A stretch of DNA of 64,000 nucleotides from Paraescarpia echinospica (GCA_020002185.1 CM034537.1:13795905-13859904), one strand, 5' to 3'; positions 10,501-22,220 are shown, numbered from the stretch's first letter. Translations and numbers: made by a program. The notes: a model not told the origin generated them from the letters alone.

Positions 10501-13428
10501 GGTTGTAGTAATGTAATAATCACAAATGTTTACTCCATACAAAAAGTCCATATATATTATACATAAAACACCTGTAAAAATCTAGATATATACATTAAAA
10601 GTCACGCAGATAAAAAATAAATGTACACAGACTGACACACGTTACCAGTCTAAATAAAACAAGGCACAAAAAGATCAGACTGCTTGAACAATGGCCAATC
10701 AAAATCATAGCATGCTTTTTACCTGCTCACTGTCACAATTCTAGCACTTCAACTGTCAGGTGAGTCTGACCATCAGGTGATATGGAACTTAAACAAGTAT
10801 TGGTACTCTGGCAATTTTAATATGTATTTGTTCCTCATAGCCTGGGGTGTTAGGTATCAGTGGAGTTCAGAATTAGACCTCAGTATTTTAAAATAAAATC
10901 CTGTGTGTATTGACCAGAACTGGGGATGTACCATGGTCATATTTATTCAATCAGAACTATGAACCATTTAAGATTTTCACATATTTTTATCTGGGAATTA
11001 AAATTGTTTAAAGCAATTGTGAGTGTTGTTATTAATCAATCTTCATTGATCAATACAAATTCTTAGTACCGCTGTTAATGAGTATTTACGTTTTCGCATT
11101 TTGGAAACTGTATATGTTTCTCACTATTAGTGTCAGGCCCCAAATTTTAAATAAAAGTCCTTGGTGTGTTGACCACAGCGGTACACAGGGGTTTATCCAG
11201 AGACCCGTCTGCCTGTCTTCAAGACTGGCAGATGACTGGCCAAGACAGGTAATTACAACTGATATAACTGGTGGAATTTAGAGGGGGCCAGCTGTCCACT
11301 AATTAATAGGTCCAAGTCTTGGGGTTTACATTAATGACTAACTGGTAGTGAAGCAAATTTAATGGATTAGTATTAATTAAATAAATGGCTCAAATGACAC
11401 TGGTTTTCATTGAGAAAACCAAACTGACCAATACTGGCTGTGATTTATATAAATGGTTTCTACACAAACCGTTCGCGCATTAAAAGACACACTTTTTTTA
11501 TTAATTTGAGACTGGCATAACATTATTTCTGACTAAGGGCCTGGTGGTACATATGTGCTGCACTTTATCGTGAATCCATGTGACCAAGGGGGTGGTCATT
11601 GACATTGAGTGGACACTGACAGAGCGTAGGTATGACAGGACACTGTGGTGATACTGTGACTTACCTTACACTCTCTCTCCCTGCTGCATTCAATCACTCA
11701 GAGCTGTGTGGACCCTTAGACCTGTGGTGAGGGTGAGTGAGGGCCCACCAAACAGTCCCCTAGCCTTAGTGTATATATTGTATCTACCGTGTCCGTGTGT
11801 AGGTTGTATGGGAGGTCGCATCAGTTGACAGAGTCCAGAAATGTGTAGTGTTTTGCATTGGTTCAAACCATCAAGCTGCCACAAATACATGGTGTGATAC
11901 AATGGAACAGTTGTTCAAATATTCTAAGTAAATGCAGCAATGTTTGACAATGGTGCATTATAAAACGTACAATAAATAGTTATGTACACGCCAGCATCCC
12001 TTTTAGGGTAAAACTACTGCAGATACTTAAATAAAATAATTAAATTGGTATTGTTGTCACGAGTATGATCAATTGTTAAAAAGTGACGCATTTTTTACTT
12101 TTTAAAATTTGACCAATCCAAAACGACTTCCAAAACCACACCCAATAGCTGCTGGATTCAACTGACGTGATACGGTTGCCAAGACATTTTCCACCACATT
12201 GCCTGGTTCTGACGTCAACAGTAGCACCGGTGTGCATCGGTATATGTTCCACTAGATAGGTAGCGCCACTGTACAAATTTATGTCCTTCACATGGTGACA
12301 ACAAGACCCATACATACTGGTATACATTTGGGGGACTTCACAAACTAATGCGCCCACCTCTTAGTGTGCACGTCTGTTCGTGTGTAGGTGTGTGGGTAGT
12401 ACCATTTTCACAGAGCATGTTTTGCATCTTTTTGTTTTGTTTTTGCACTGTTTTGTATCAGATGGTTTGAGCACCTGTTTGTTGATTATCCGATCGAGAG
12501 GATGGTGGCTTGATTCTGCTTGCAATTTTGCACACCCCCTTTGCGTGTCTTTCACAAGAGACGCTAAATGATCTTTGTCCTTTTTACCTGGTGTAAAAGT
12601 AAAACATGCCATGGAGGGAAATGGAAAGAAATCTGTCATGGACTCACCAACTGTAGAACACTGACATAGATCATCAGTTACTCAGTCCTCAGATCTGTTG
12701 CAACCAGACTAAATAAATAAAATGAGATGAGATAGATATCAGGCATGGAGTTCACTTGGACACTATGAGAACTAGATGTAGTTTCTCTCCTGTATGAGTG
12801 TCGACTTGAATACTGCTTAGTGGTGCATGCAGTTGTGTTAACAAAGTGATTGCCATAGATTGATTATTGTGTGTTTTGTGGTGTGGTTTGACTAGTTCTA
12901 GTCCTGCTGGTTGTGTGAAATCTACAACAAATGCTCTCATAGAAACTTATGAAAATATAGTGTTTGTATCACAGAACTGGGAGGCTAGTTCTGTTTGATG
13001 ATTCTGAAAATGGTATCGTTGTATGTGTGCTAGCATAAGAATAATTGGTGTAACATTGCTTTGTTTAAATGATAGGGCGGTTGCATGTGACTTTGCATGA
13101 TGTAATAATCTTGCTATTGCATGTTAGATATTGTAGATGAGGGTGGATGAATGTGTGCAAACTTGTAAGACATGTTTATGCACAATAACCAAAACCATGT
13201 TTGTGTGAAAAAGATACCCATAATATAACATTGCGTAGATTTTACCCATTGAAGTTTGATATTCATTTCTGGTTGCGATTTATACACAATAACATGTGTC
13301 ATTTCAGAGCGGAAATAAGCGAAGTCACCGAGCCTGCAGCAGCGCCACCTACTTCTGATGACAGTAACTGTGTGAACAATGACATCACCACTGACCAATC
13401 AGAAGGAGGCAGCTGCGATGCCTCATAA
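580..13428 (+). CDS. CAMTA: Calmodulin-binding transcription activator (CAMTA), 3' portion, 9 exons
   Basis: CAMTA proteins are nuclear transcription activators that bind calmodulin through IQ motifs. The visible exons are 580-773, 1374-1449, 1736-2573, 4427-4736, 7735-7907, 8148-8332, 8836-9029, 9717-9797 and 13308-13428; their phases join into 723 codons plus a TAA stop. Order: ankyrin region (LLHLAAALGCTKLI, then TPLMWACALGHTEAA, residues about 45-135), a long Pro/Ser/Thr-rich linker, a conserved VTLANEIIAGMPE segment, then IQ motifs (AAQLIQCYYRKY, AAVLIQSSYRRY, AAVLIQSQFRSY, AATVIQSRYRAY, AAVIIQQRFR). This order matches the animal CAMTA1/2 C-terminal half. The CG-1 DNA-binding and TIG domains are not in the window, so the gene starts upstream. 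A glutamine-rich insert separates IQ1 and IQ2. Assignment rests on recognised family motifs, not on a database search. Confidence 0.93.
1374..1449 (+). CDS. CAMTA: CAMTA exon (ankyrin linker)
   Basis: A 76-base exon too short to show as a long ORF. Acceptor CCCAACAG, donor GTACGA. It encodes EVNSSPVLEHDVNPLGLDNN and then ACTPL, joining in frame to MWACALGH in the next exon exactly as in animal CAMTA (TPLMWACALGH). Confidence 0.9.
1736..2573 (+). CDS. CAMTA: CAMTA large exon (ankyrin end plus linker)
   Basis: Acceptor TTTACAG, donor G|GTGAGA. It encodes MWACALGHTEAATVLY, a second ankyrin helix pair (DGATSVHLAQQRGHFALVQHL), then about 220 residues of low-similarity Pro/Ser-rich linker. The predicted stop at about 2713 belongs to intron read-through and is not the gene end. 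Confidence 0.9.
2574..4426. other. CAMTA intron with pyrimidine-rich DNA and repeats
   Basis: The 5' part (2600-3060) is pyrimidine-rich on the plus strand and opens spurious frames. Positions 3290-3480 look like an interspersed repeat of unknown family. A tRNA-like SINE head lies at 3820-3900. No exon fits splice phase here. Confidence 0.5.
3818..3960 (+). mobile_element. tRNA-derived SINE-like element
   Basis: Pol III box A-like TGGCTAAGTCGGTA (about 3825) and a perfect box B GGTTCGAATCC (about 3869) lie at tRNA-like spacing. The anticodon region is degenerate, so this reads as a SINE head rather than a functional tRNA gene. Confidence 0.6.
4427..4736 (+). CDS. CAMTA: CAMTA exon (conserved VTLANEII segment)
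   Basis: Acceptor CTTCAG; donor CG|GTGGGT. It encodes LPKEMVTLANEIIAGMPERNK, corresponding to the conserved MTLAEHIIEATPDRIK-type segment of vertebrate CAMTAs, followed by a Ser-rich stretch. Phase 1 in and phase 2 out both match the neighbours. Confidence 0.88.
5594..5668. repeat. Two-copy tandem duplication, about 38-bp unit
   Basis: A unit beginning CCTGTAGGTGACAAACATAG occurs twice back to back with almost no difference, which suggests a recent duplication. Confidence 0.75.
5905..6380 (-). mobile_element. LINE reverse transcriptase fragment (decayed)
   Basis: Minus-strand reading gives CAFIDYKKAFDLVDRSSQWS, SKIISCGINGIVLKVVYNMY and LYADD, the core of a non-LTR reverse transcriptase, preceded by TRLTTYLNKANVIGEEQAVF. 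Frameshifts and stops break it. It lies inside the hairpin-ended element of CAMTA intron 4. Confidence 0.75.
7420..7610. repeat. CA-rich low-complexity and (AC)n microsatellite
   Basis: Cryptic ACAC/ACGC simple sequence ends in a pure (AC)n run at about 7557-7592. Open frames here (His/Thr-rich or Cys/Val-rich) are artefacts. Confidence 0.85.
7735..7907 (+). CDS. CAMTA: CAMTA exon (pre-IQ linker)
   Basis: It encodes YPELGTPESSVSPASS...FSQLTLS. Acceptor TTGTAG, donor G|GTTAGT. LTLS joins to DDEQRKLYAAAQLIQ, matching LTLSDHEQRELYEAARLVQ-type sequence in vertebrate CAMTA. A second AG 6 bases upstream is possible but breaks phase less neatly. Confidence 0.85.
7925..8147. repeat. Five-copy 44-45 bp tandem repeat filling CAMTA intron 5
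   Basis: TCATGAC recurs at 7942, 7986, 8029, 8074 and 8119. Each unit contains CATAATTTA, TCATGACATCATTTCCTGTT and TTGACCAAT-like segments. The array takes up nearly all of the 240-base intron, and the final unit supplies the polypyrimidine tract and acceptor of the next exon. Confidence 0.88.
8148..8332 (+). CDS. CAMTA: CAMTA exon (IQ1, Q-rich insert, IQ2)
   Basis: It encodes DDEQRKLYAAAQLIQCYYRK, a glutamine-rich segment (QEQQQLQQQLQQRQKQR) and AAVLIQSSYRRYKQ. Donor CAG|GTACAG. The acceptor TTGTTGTGCAG is itself the tail of the last copy of a tandem repeat filling the preceding intron. Confidence 0.9.
8836..9029 (+). CDS. CAMTA: CAMTA exon (IQ3-IQ5)
   Basis: Acceptor TCTGTTGCAG. It encodes YRYYKKMTQAAVLIQSQFRS, AATVIQSRYRAY and AAVIIQQRFR. 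YKKMTQAA is a CAMTA hallmark. The best homology end is CTTCAG|GCGAGT, a GC donor; an alternative GT donor at 9051 adds seven residues (RVFGGG-type) in the same phase. Confidence 0.88.
9717..9797 (+). CDS. CAMTA: CAMTA exon (post-IQ basic helix)
   Basis: An 81-base exon: acceptor ATGCAG, donor GG|GTAAGT. It encodes SHYQRKRVKQQESAGKLRKR then LQQTEM, a basic helix following the last IQ motif. It was found only by phase matching. Confidence 0.82.
9798..13307. other. CAMTA intron 8, unannotated
   Basis: 3.5 kb of AT-rich intron with no recognisable exon, RNA gene or transposon protein. A weak internal similarity (TTTTAAAATAAAATCC... near 10890 and TTTTAAATAAAAGTCC... near 11146) hints at an old repeat. 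Confidence 0.5.
13308..13428 (+). CDS. CAMTA: CAMTA terminal exon
   Basis: Acceptor CATTTCAG. It encodes an acidic tail (AEISEVTEPAAAPPTSDD ... SEGGSCDAS) ending in TAA at 13426-13428. The start phase matches the previous exon after a 3.5-kb intron. AATAAA follows 190 bases downstream. Confidence 0.78.
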
Positions 13429-13617
13429 CTTAGTAATGGTTTCCACATGTCAACCTGTTTAATTACATACACATACACCACATTGCATGAACTTCCTATA
13501 AACAATACACATTCTTTTATTTTGGAAGAAATATGGTTGTATTCCATTTTAATATGGATTTGGTTAAAATGAAAAAAAATTGTAAAATACTTTCCTGTAT
13601 TCATTGCACAGGTATAG

Positions 13618-13623
13618 AATAAA
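13618..13623 (+). terminator. Probable CAMTA polyadenylation signal
   Basis: AATAAA lies about 190 bases after the CAMTA stop in an AT-rich 3' UTR. It is the first canonical hexamer seen after the stop. Confidence 0.55.
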
Positions 13624-16269
13624 ATTACAAATTTATAGCTGTGGATGAGAAAATACTTTTTTGGTAGGTAGATTCTCAACAAAACATAGCATATTTGTGG
13701 GTGTATATTATAGCAATGCTTGGTCAGATTAGGAATGCTTGGGCCTGTAGATCGGTTAACCGATATAAAATGAAATATGATTTTATACAGAATTTTGAGT
13801 CGAAAATATAGATTTCAGCCAAAAACGTGGTGTGTCTGGAACATGTGTGGCGAGTGGAATTTGAGGTGTAATCTGTGCATGTCGGGAAGATAGTATATTT
13901 TAATATTAACATTAATCAAATGTAATCAAGTCCTGTGGACTGGATTCTGTGCTATATAAGTATTTATCTCCTTTCTAATTAGTGTTCATTGTCTGTAGCA
14001 GTGCTACGACAACGAAGACCCAATCATTTAACCAAGGCTATTAGTCTCAATCTCAAGTTATGTGCTGAAAATGAAAACATGGAAGTCTGGTTAGGATGAA
14101 ATTTGATGTTTGTTCCACTGGAGCAACGGTTCGTTTGTAGAAGTTTATTACAGATTTAGCCACTGATGACATGGTAATTAATATATGTAAGGTGATTTTG
14201 TTAGGCTGTACTATATAGTACCCTATTGTTCAGGATCTTGCTGTATGTTCTACAATGCTTTATCATACACAAAGCTCACATGTTAATTAATCAACAAGTG
14301 TCGGCCTTCTATGAGTGTATATAATCATGTTGCCGTGTGATTAAACCAGTCTTACATGTTAATATAATATTAATATATTATACTATTAATATAAACATGT
14401 TCTTAATACTAGTATAACTATGTTGAAAGTATTCAACCCGTCATCATTGTTAGCAATTTGAATGTTGCACCCACTAAATCCTCGCATTGTTTACAAAATA
14501 TCCAAATAGTAAACCGCCATAGACAGTATCGCTGCAACAGGCAGGACTAACTCCAAGATCCTGGAATTGTTTTTTGAAGTTGGCCGATTCCCATAATCAA
14601 GATCGCAAGTGGGACAAAGTACAACTATTCAGTGAATTTCCTATTCATACTGTTACCATCCTGGCCTGAGAGGGTGGGTCCTTGTAATGGAACACACAGT
14701 AATAATTAATAGTTACAATAACGTCCTTTGTACTTTTGTCATAACACACACATTTCGGGATTAAAACTAGTCAATCACCATCCAGTTTGGTTTTAACATC
14801 GCTCATCATTATTTCTATAAATTTGACCAAATAAAAACACAGTTTGCACCACTTATGTATTTGACATTCAAATGTGTAACTGTGTGAAATTGAAATCTCA
14901 ATTTGTTATTGTTGGCAGGGATTTGTTACAGTATCCATATAAACACTTTTGCTACTGTGTAACATAATTATTTTGCTACTGCTGCTACTATGTAGTAGCT
15001 AGCAGACAGGCAACATGAATAGAGGTGTTCACTGTGTGACCTGTCACAGCGAACTACACTTTATATTAAGTCGCATAAACTTATTATGCACCCGCACCAA
15101 AAATATGTCTAGGTTGTCATACAATTTTCTGATCTTGGTGGAAATGGGTACCTTATAATCGCATCTTTCAACTTCCGGCTTGTTTTCCTCAACAAATAAT
15201 CCTAACTAATAAAAAACTACGTGGTTCCACTGGGCATTGATTGTGCACAGTCAAATTTTTAAACCTGTTTTTCTCAAAACTTTTTTTTATTTATTTAACT
15301 TTGAGCAGTCAATTAAAAAACTACTGAAGATATTTCATTGAACTAGGTATCTTCTTAAAGCTTACAATCACTGGAATAAAAATGTACATTTAACAAATTT
15401 TCAACTTAATGCCCACTGCTGTGACAGGTCACATATTTATTGTATTATTAAAACAAGGTGTGAAGAAAGTTATTTTTCAGGTAACAAATTGTACACCTAA
15501 GAACAAAGCAATTCAGTTTTAAATGTAGAAAGGGAACGTATTCTATTACTAGCTTTGGGTACAGGGCGGAAAGTGTGATTTGCATATAACCCTCTGTTAT
15601 TCCAGGGTTATGATTAAGTATATATAAGACTCTCAATTGAAAATCAGATTTGGTGTATGACATGCCAGCTGTTTATCTAGATCTAGTCATTCATGTCTGT
15701 CGTTCTGTCGGCGACATCCACCTTTCCTCATCATACACATGATGCATCTGTGATTGTATTATCAACATCATTTCTTTCCATATCAAACACACCATACATG
15801 TGTTACTGTATCACTAACACCCTTTCTTCACTATAGATATGATATATATGTTATTGTATTAGTAATATATATCCTGTCTTAATTTTACACGTAAATGCGA
15901 CGTAATACATCTGTGATTATACAACTGACATCCTTCCTTTCTTCATCATACTCGTAATACATATGTGATTGTATTACTAATATTCTTCATTATACTCATT
16001 GAATACATCAGGCCTTCTATTGGCAGCATTCATCCTTTCATCATCACCATACAAATGACACTGTATTAGTAACATCTTTCCGTATCTCAGAAACAAGTTG
16101 TTGGTACTGACATGTTGTTACATAAGCGATGAGTCACATATAACTGTTTTCTACTAATTATATAAATTATACAAAAAGGTTGTAGGTGCTTTGTCGTGAA
16201 GGTGATTACTTGTAATTACCAGTGTTTTTTTCTAATGTAAAACATTTTTCCTAATATAAACATTGTGTG
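13624..16269. other. Intergenic AT-rich DNA
   Basis: No gene was found. A SINE tail fragment lies at 13930-13975 (GGACTGGATTCTGTGCTATATAAG-like). 14360-14395 holds short AT palindromes. 15700-16080 holds loosely repeated TTCATCAT/ATACATCTGTGATTGTATTA phrases of about 60 bases. Confidence 0.45.
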
Positions 16270-16277
16270 TTACACTG

Positions 16278-16706
16278 CAGGCTTGTTAACAAGTGCATGT
16301 CAACACATTTGAATGCAAATGTTTCACTTGATTCAAATGCAAATGCCATTTTCTAGGAATGCATTTAAATGCAAATGTTTTGGGGTGGCATGCAAACGCA
16401 AATGTTTTGGTTACACATTTGCAAATTTGAATTAATTTATATTAATGTTTTGTTTTATTTGGAGAAACGACATAATGTAGACACATAATTATTTTTTTTA
16501 TAAATACAGTAGTACATGACCATTGTAACCACTAAGTCCCACTGCATAATACACACCAGACCCACCACATGAACATGTCTGTAAATAATTATGCTTGCAT
16601 TTCACAAATTATGCAAATGCAAATGTTTAAGGTACGCATTCAACTGCATTTACAATTTTACAGAGGCATTTGAATGCGCATTCAAATGCATTTGTTAACA
16701 AGCCTG
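16278..16706. mobile_element. Non-autonomous hAT-type element with 8-bp target duplication
   Basis: Perfect 15-bp terminal inverted repeats CAGGCTTGTTAACAA are flanked on both sides by TTACACTG (16270-16277 and 16707-16714). A CAG start and an 8-bp duplication are hAT hallmarks. The interior has no transposase. Five exact ATGCAAAT octamers lie in the two end regions. Confidence 0.9.
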
Positions 16707-17167
16707 TTACACTGTTTCATGTTGCTTCCGTTGCACCATGCTAGAATTATTTGGTGCATGTCGAAGAGGTCATACGTGTTGGTTTCACAGTTGTTTCTTT
16801 GACGACTGAATATGTAGGCTGGCATCAAAGTTGAAATAACTGATAATGCCACACTGATTGTGCATAATATATAGTCTACGCAGGGTTTACATAATTGTTC
16901 TTTCACACTGTGATAAGTAGATTTGAGTAGGGGAATCTGTCATCGGGTGAAGGTTTTGTTGATCTGACGGAGAGCAGTGAATGTCAAGAGTGTTTTACTG
17001 CCATTGTTTGTTAATGGGTTGAACTGTGACCTTTGGTTCAATGTACAGGGGATCGTTTCACTAAGGTAATCAACTCATAAGGAAAATTCATCATTGTTAA
17101 ATTTAAGAAGCATTTTTAAAATGTCAGAAGCCACCATCGTATCACTAAGGACACTATTTCTGTGACA

Positions 17168-17515
17168 CACCAGGTGGAGCGCAGTAGCACAGCGATAAGA
17201 GCTCCGGACTCTCGACTGAGAGAACGCGAGTTCGAATCCTGTGCGGCGGTGTCAAACCTTTGGCAAGTTAATTTACTCTACACTTCTTCAGTTCACTCAG
17301 CTGTATGAAGGAGTACCTGGCTATAGACAGTGGTGGATATTTGTGTACGAATAGTCTTTGCACATTAATTGCAGCGTGACTGAAAGCTTCCCAGAGAAGT
17401 CGAGATGGTGTTCAATTGAACAGGTCTGCCAGGGAGTAAAGTATAAAGTGCTTTCAGCAGTCCTGAGGACTGGATACTGCGCTATATAAGAACTTACCTT
17501 TACCTTTTACACCAA
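17168..17515 (+). mobile_element. SINE (tRNA-derived head, GCGCTATATAAGAA tail), copy 1
   Basis: Box A-like TAGCACAGCGATAAGAG and box B GAGTTCGAATCC are followed by a body shared with copies at 24970-25305, 31259-31458 (reverse) and 31556-31876. All end in ACTGGATACTGCGCTATATA then AGAACTTACCTTTAC. Confidence 0.88.
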
Positions 17516-18583
17516 CAAAAATTTCCCAGTAGTGCAGCTTTCAGTACACAAGATCGTTAGTAATTAAGGAGCAAAATTTATCTTATAGAACAAAATTAGT
17601 CTTATGAGCTCATACGAATGTTCGTGAAACGGTCCCCAGATGTCAGTGTCGACAGTTGTTGGATGGCTCGTGATTTGTAAATGCATGAAAGTTAAAAATA
17701 ACAGCTTGTTTGTTCGGCAACACAAGCACTGGTTGTCGTGTTGAGGATGTACACCGTTTTGTTGCATTTTAAATGCAGCTTACTATTTAATTCACTGCTA
17801 TGTAATTCGTTATTTCCGTTGATTTGGCATTGATGTCATGTCATTTAAATTATAATGTATACCGAGTATACGTTGTAGGTGGTTCTCACATCTAACATAA
17901 TTCAAGTGTTCCCGTGTATTTGTCATTCTTGCCTGTCTTTGTCTCTCCAGGTCGACTGAATTTACATTGTCACGTTGATGTATTTAGTGTCTGCTAATGA
18001 ATGTAACTCTCATTAACTCTAGAATATCACCATCTGCATTCGTTTTCTACTTTTATAGTGTTTTTCTTTTAAGCTATGGTTTGCTTCTGGAATGTAAGAT
18101 ACTAAGACTTATTCCTCAAGACATCTGTCTCTCTTTCTGTTGTGTTAAAATAAACTAAATGAATGATTGTCATTCTTGTTGGTGTATTTGAGTTTGCTCA
18201 GTTTGTTCCCGCAGTGGGCCAGTAAACACTAGTTTGTATCGGCATTATATTATAACTTGACATTAACAGCGAATAATTTGCCTTAATTCTGTGTCATAAG
18301 AGTAGAATTAGATGCATTTCTGTAAAACATGGATGTAAACATTTCATGAATGACATCCATCTTAAACACATGTAAAGATGTCGGCATAGAGAATAGTTCT
18401 TCTTATGTACAGCTCAGAACTCTGTATCAGCCACACGTATGTTTAGACAGGTTAGAAGACTCTAGCATCGGTGTGCCTATAGCTTTGTGGGCGTAGATTA
18501 CTTTAGGCAGGCGAGAGGAGATGCTTTCTAAATGAGTCCAGTGATTGTTTGCTAACTAGCTGTTGTGTGCATTTGTTCCATGA

Positions 18584-20170
18584 TTAGATGGTGCTTGGAA
18601 AGAATGAGTGCTTGTATGCGTTGATGCGGGCGAGTGTCTGGAAGTAGCGATATGCGTTGCCTCTGGTACGAGTTGAAGCAGCAGTGAGTGAAGTTGTTCT
18701 TATGTCCACTAATTTGTTCCTGATGCGGTAGAGCATTATGAGCTTGGCATTAGCCCGCCTACTAGCAAGGGCTCCCATTTCAGACTTTCGATCATGGTTG
18801 TCACATTGCTGCGTCGACGGTAGTCGCTCTTCACGAAGCGAGCAGCTTGTCGTACATTTTCCACGGTCTTAATGTTCTTCTCTGTGGATGGATCCCATGC
18901 TGTCGACGCATATTCCACGATGGGTCTAACGAACGTCTGATAGCATAATGCTTTGATGGCTTGTGGGCATCTGCTGATGTTCCGCTGTAAGAAAGCTCTG
19001 GTGTTGTTAGCCTTCTCTGTCACGTTGTTGATGTGTTTGCTCTATGTTAGTGTCCTGTCGATGGTTACTCCAAGGTACTTGGCTCCATTGACCTACTTCA
19101 ATTGTTGTCCGTGGATAGAGTAATCACTGACAATTCTCTTCTTCCTTCTGTTGGTAATTTGGATAACTGCGCACTTGTCCGGATTAAACTCCATCAGCCA
19201 GTTCTTTTCCCACATCCGTAGCCTGTATATGTCATCTTGTAGTTTATCTGCATCATCTCGTGAGCTGATGTTTCGGTACAGGAGACAATCATCGGTAAAT
19301 AGGCATATAGTAGAGGACACTTGGTCTGTAGGTCATTTATGTAGCAAAGGAAGAGAATGGGTCCAAGGACTGAACCCTGTGGGATGCCTGAGGTCACTGC
19401 AGCCGATGATAATCGTTTGCCTTCCAGAATGACCTCCTGGGTGCGGCTGCTCAGGAAGCTTTTGACCCAGTCCAACGTCTTCCCTCGCACTCCGTAGTGG
19501 TGAAGTTTGGTAGCCAGATGGTGGTGGGATACTTTGTCAAACACCTTTGAGAAATCCAACAGCACAGCGTCGATCTGGCCACCTTCGTTGAGGCACATCG
19601 CTAGGTCGTTGACAGCGTGGATGAGTTGGGTTTCACAGGACCTGTTTGTGAAACCCATGCTGGTAGTCAGATAGGATGTTGTTCCAAGTGGTCCATTACG
19701 TTACTGTGTATGATGTGTTCCAATGTCTTGCAGGAGATGCTCGTGAGGGATATGGGTCTATTGTTTGAAGCAGTAGTTCTTGTTCCCTTCTTGTATACTG
19801 GTATGACCCAGGCATGTTTTCAGACTGCTGGTACTGTACCTTGGTTGAGTGATGCCTGGTATATGAACGTTAACACTGGTGCAAGTTCTGCAGCATAGTC
19901 TTCCAGGAACCTGGCTGGGATCCACTCAGGTCCTGTGGCTTTTGACTGCTTCCAGTAGTTTTCTTACTCCTGCTTCAAGTACTCTGATATGCGGAAAGTC
20001 ATTGTGTGGGCTCATTCCAAGTCTAGGTGCATCGCTCATGTCTCCGTCGGTGAAGACTGATGAGAACTGCATATTAAAAATGTCAGCTTTAGTCTGGCTA
20101 TCGCTGTGGACGATGCCATTCTTTGTGAGTGGGGCTACTCCGCTGTTGTCCTTCTTTATGCTTTGCTAGT
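18584..20170 (-). mobile_element. CR1/Jockey-type LINE, reverse transcriptase remnant
   Basis: Minus-strand frames give AVLLDFSKVFDKVSHHHLAT, YGVRGKTLDWVKSFLSSRTQ, SGIPQGSVLGPILFLCYIND, a CLFTDDCLLYR catalytic-type block (normally YADD) and the C-terminal CYQTFVRPIVEYASTAWDPS plus HSFFPSTI. Several frameshifts split it, so it is inactive. The 5' endonuclease part is missing or too decayed to see. Confidence 0.9.
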
Positions 20171-22029
20171 TATTTCATCAAATGTTTTTATAGATATTAT
20201 ACTATGTATCTGTGTGTTGTACTAGTTTCTTAAGCTGGTACTGCCTACCATCATTTCATTTTAATGTATTCGTTTTTAGTTACAATTCCCATCGGACCCG
20301 AGGCCTTCGAAAACATTGCACTGCCAAGTAAACACAGCTTCTCAAAACTATAAATTTAAATAACAACAAATAATTGCTTAATCAATGCTCAATTTTATAA
20401 TGCATCCCCCCCAGAGATGTTGCATATAAGCATGTTAATAATCCTTCTGTTTATTTAAACTTCTTACCGGAAACAAACAAACAATTGATTAAACTATGAC
20501 ACTGGTTTGGTCTCGTACGACAGATCTTCAAATAAAATAATATAACATTCAAATGATCATTAGTGGCTTTAGCTATGAAAGAATGTACATAATTATCACC
20601 TGTGATGTATTTATTCTTTGTCTAATCTGGTTAAATATTTTATGTACACAATTATGTAGTTTAAAACGGACATGTGATTATAATGTTGTAGACAGCTGGT
20701 GTATAAATGAGAAGTGAGTAAATATAATGATTGTAACATAAGCCATTAAATTATAGCAACAGAAATCCCTATAATTATATGTACATGAGATGCTTCCATT
20801 AAAATTGTATATATGCTGTACATACCTACATTAGATTGACAAGTCAACTTTAATTAAATTATAATAAGATCTTAATAGAATATCCACCATTGACGAGAGC
20901 TGGACCAATATCACATTATCATCCAATTAGATTTCCAGAACAGGGCTGGGTACACTTACTCAGAATCAGTTGCTCTTCACAATTAATCGCAATTTGTAAT
21001 TGTTCTAATAACATGAAAGAAAATCATTCTAGTTGCAGCATAGTTTCAAGACTAGAATTAAAAAACTATTTTTCGCCTGTCGCCAAATACACAACAGGAC
21101 CCAACCCTGCTCCAGAGCCGCTTGGCAATTTGAAAACTTGACATGTTAAGCACCATGCATAGGTTCCTTATGCGCAAGGACACGCGCACCTCACAGAGCA
21201 TCTTGGCCATGTCTGACCACCTCACCAATCCCACCTACCGGTCACTCAAGCAGTGTTGCCAAATCCACCACTTCAGAGGTAGAACTGATGTTTTTTCTTC
21301 AACTTTTATACAATCTCACAAACTACCATTTTCAAGCCAAACCTACACCACACTGCAATTTTGAAGTCTTAAGTAGTCATTTTTTAATCAAAATGCACTG
21401 TAAAGCCTATTAAATGCACCAGAATTAAGTAAATTTAAATTGTGAAAATATGGTAACCTTTCTTCACGACGTCTTCATCAGCGTGAAGACGTCAAAAGCT
21501 CCGTTCAGAGCAACATAGGACTCGGAAAGGTAACTTATCATATTTTTAAAACTATGAATGTAACCGAGTACGGAAGCAATTTACATGCTAATAAATTTTA
21601 ATTGATTTTTATATTACCACCAGGAAAACTACCCTTTCACAGTACAAGCAAATTGTAGACATCTCCTCCATATGGAAGCCCATGGCAAATTTTGTCAGTT
21701 ATAACCTTTTTCTGTTGCTCACGCCACCTACCGAAAGTATTTTGCTCTGATCTGTTTCTACGCCCTGTGAAAAACGAACATTCACAGGTGAAGTAACTTT
21801 TTAGGTTTTTGGTTATACCAAGATATTTTTTATCCTTAACGCATTAAATATTATTTCATACACTCGTAACTTATAACTTGTAACTTAATTTAATCAATCA
21901 AACAAACCTAAAGTCACAGAAAACTGTCGTGAGGGCTATATGCTTGAAAGTGGGAGTTTGGGAGGTTTGAAAATTGACAAAAACGGGAAATCTCTTGCCA
22001 CAATGGGGAGTTGGTTGAGTGTGCGACAG
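20171..22029. other. Intergenic/3' region downstream of CYLD
   Basis: No gene is supported. 21143-21290 is an open, less AT-rich patch on the plus strand that I could not assign. A TTTAAT at 21889-21894 (ATTAAA on the minus strand) about 136 bases past the CYLD stop is a possible variant polyadenylation signal. Confidence 0.4.
21468..21493. repeat. Perfect 10-bp stem hairpin
   Basis: GACGTCTTCA, a 6-base loop, then TGAAGACGTC. It lies about 540 bases past the CYLD stop. Confidence 0.7.
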
Positions 22030-22220
22030 TCAGCCGTACATCATCACCTCGCGACTGTGATACATGCAGATGTACGCATCGCACAGAATGCGACGCATGT
22101 GTTCGGGCAGCTGTTTGTCGTCCTCACAAGCCAGGATGTTGGCGTGGTCCTCCTGCTGCAACCACTCGGGCAGCAATGGGCACGGCGTTACCTCGGGCAC
22201 ATTGTACCCGTTCTGCCCAC
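22030..22220 (-). CDS. CYLD: CYLD terminal exon 14
   Basis: It encodes [20 protein letters not shown] to [20 protein letters not shown] then G and stop (22030-22032), matching the human C-terminus GGQNGFNIPQVTPCP...RRLLCDAYMCMY. Acceptor ATTTGCAG. Confidence 0.95.

Noticed and set aside
21143..21364. Plus-strand frame MLSTMHRFLMRKDTRTSQSI in the CYLD 3' region
   Set aside because: Composition differs from its surroundings, but no family is recognised on either strand and it does not fit CYLD; not called as a gene.
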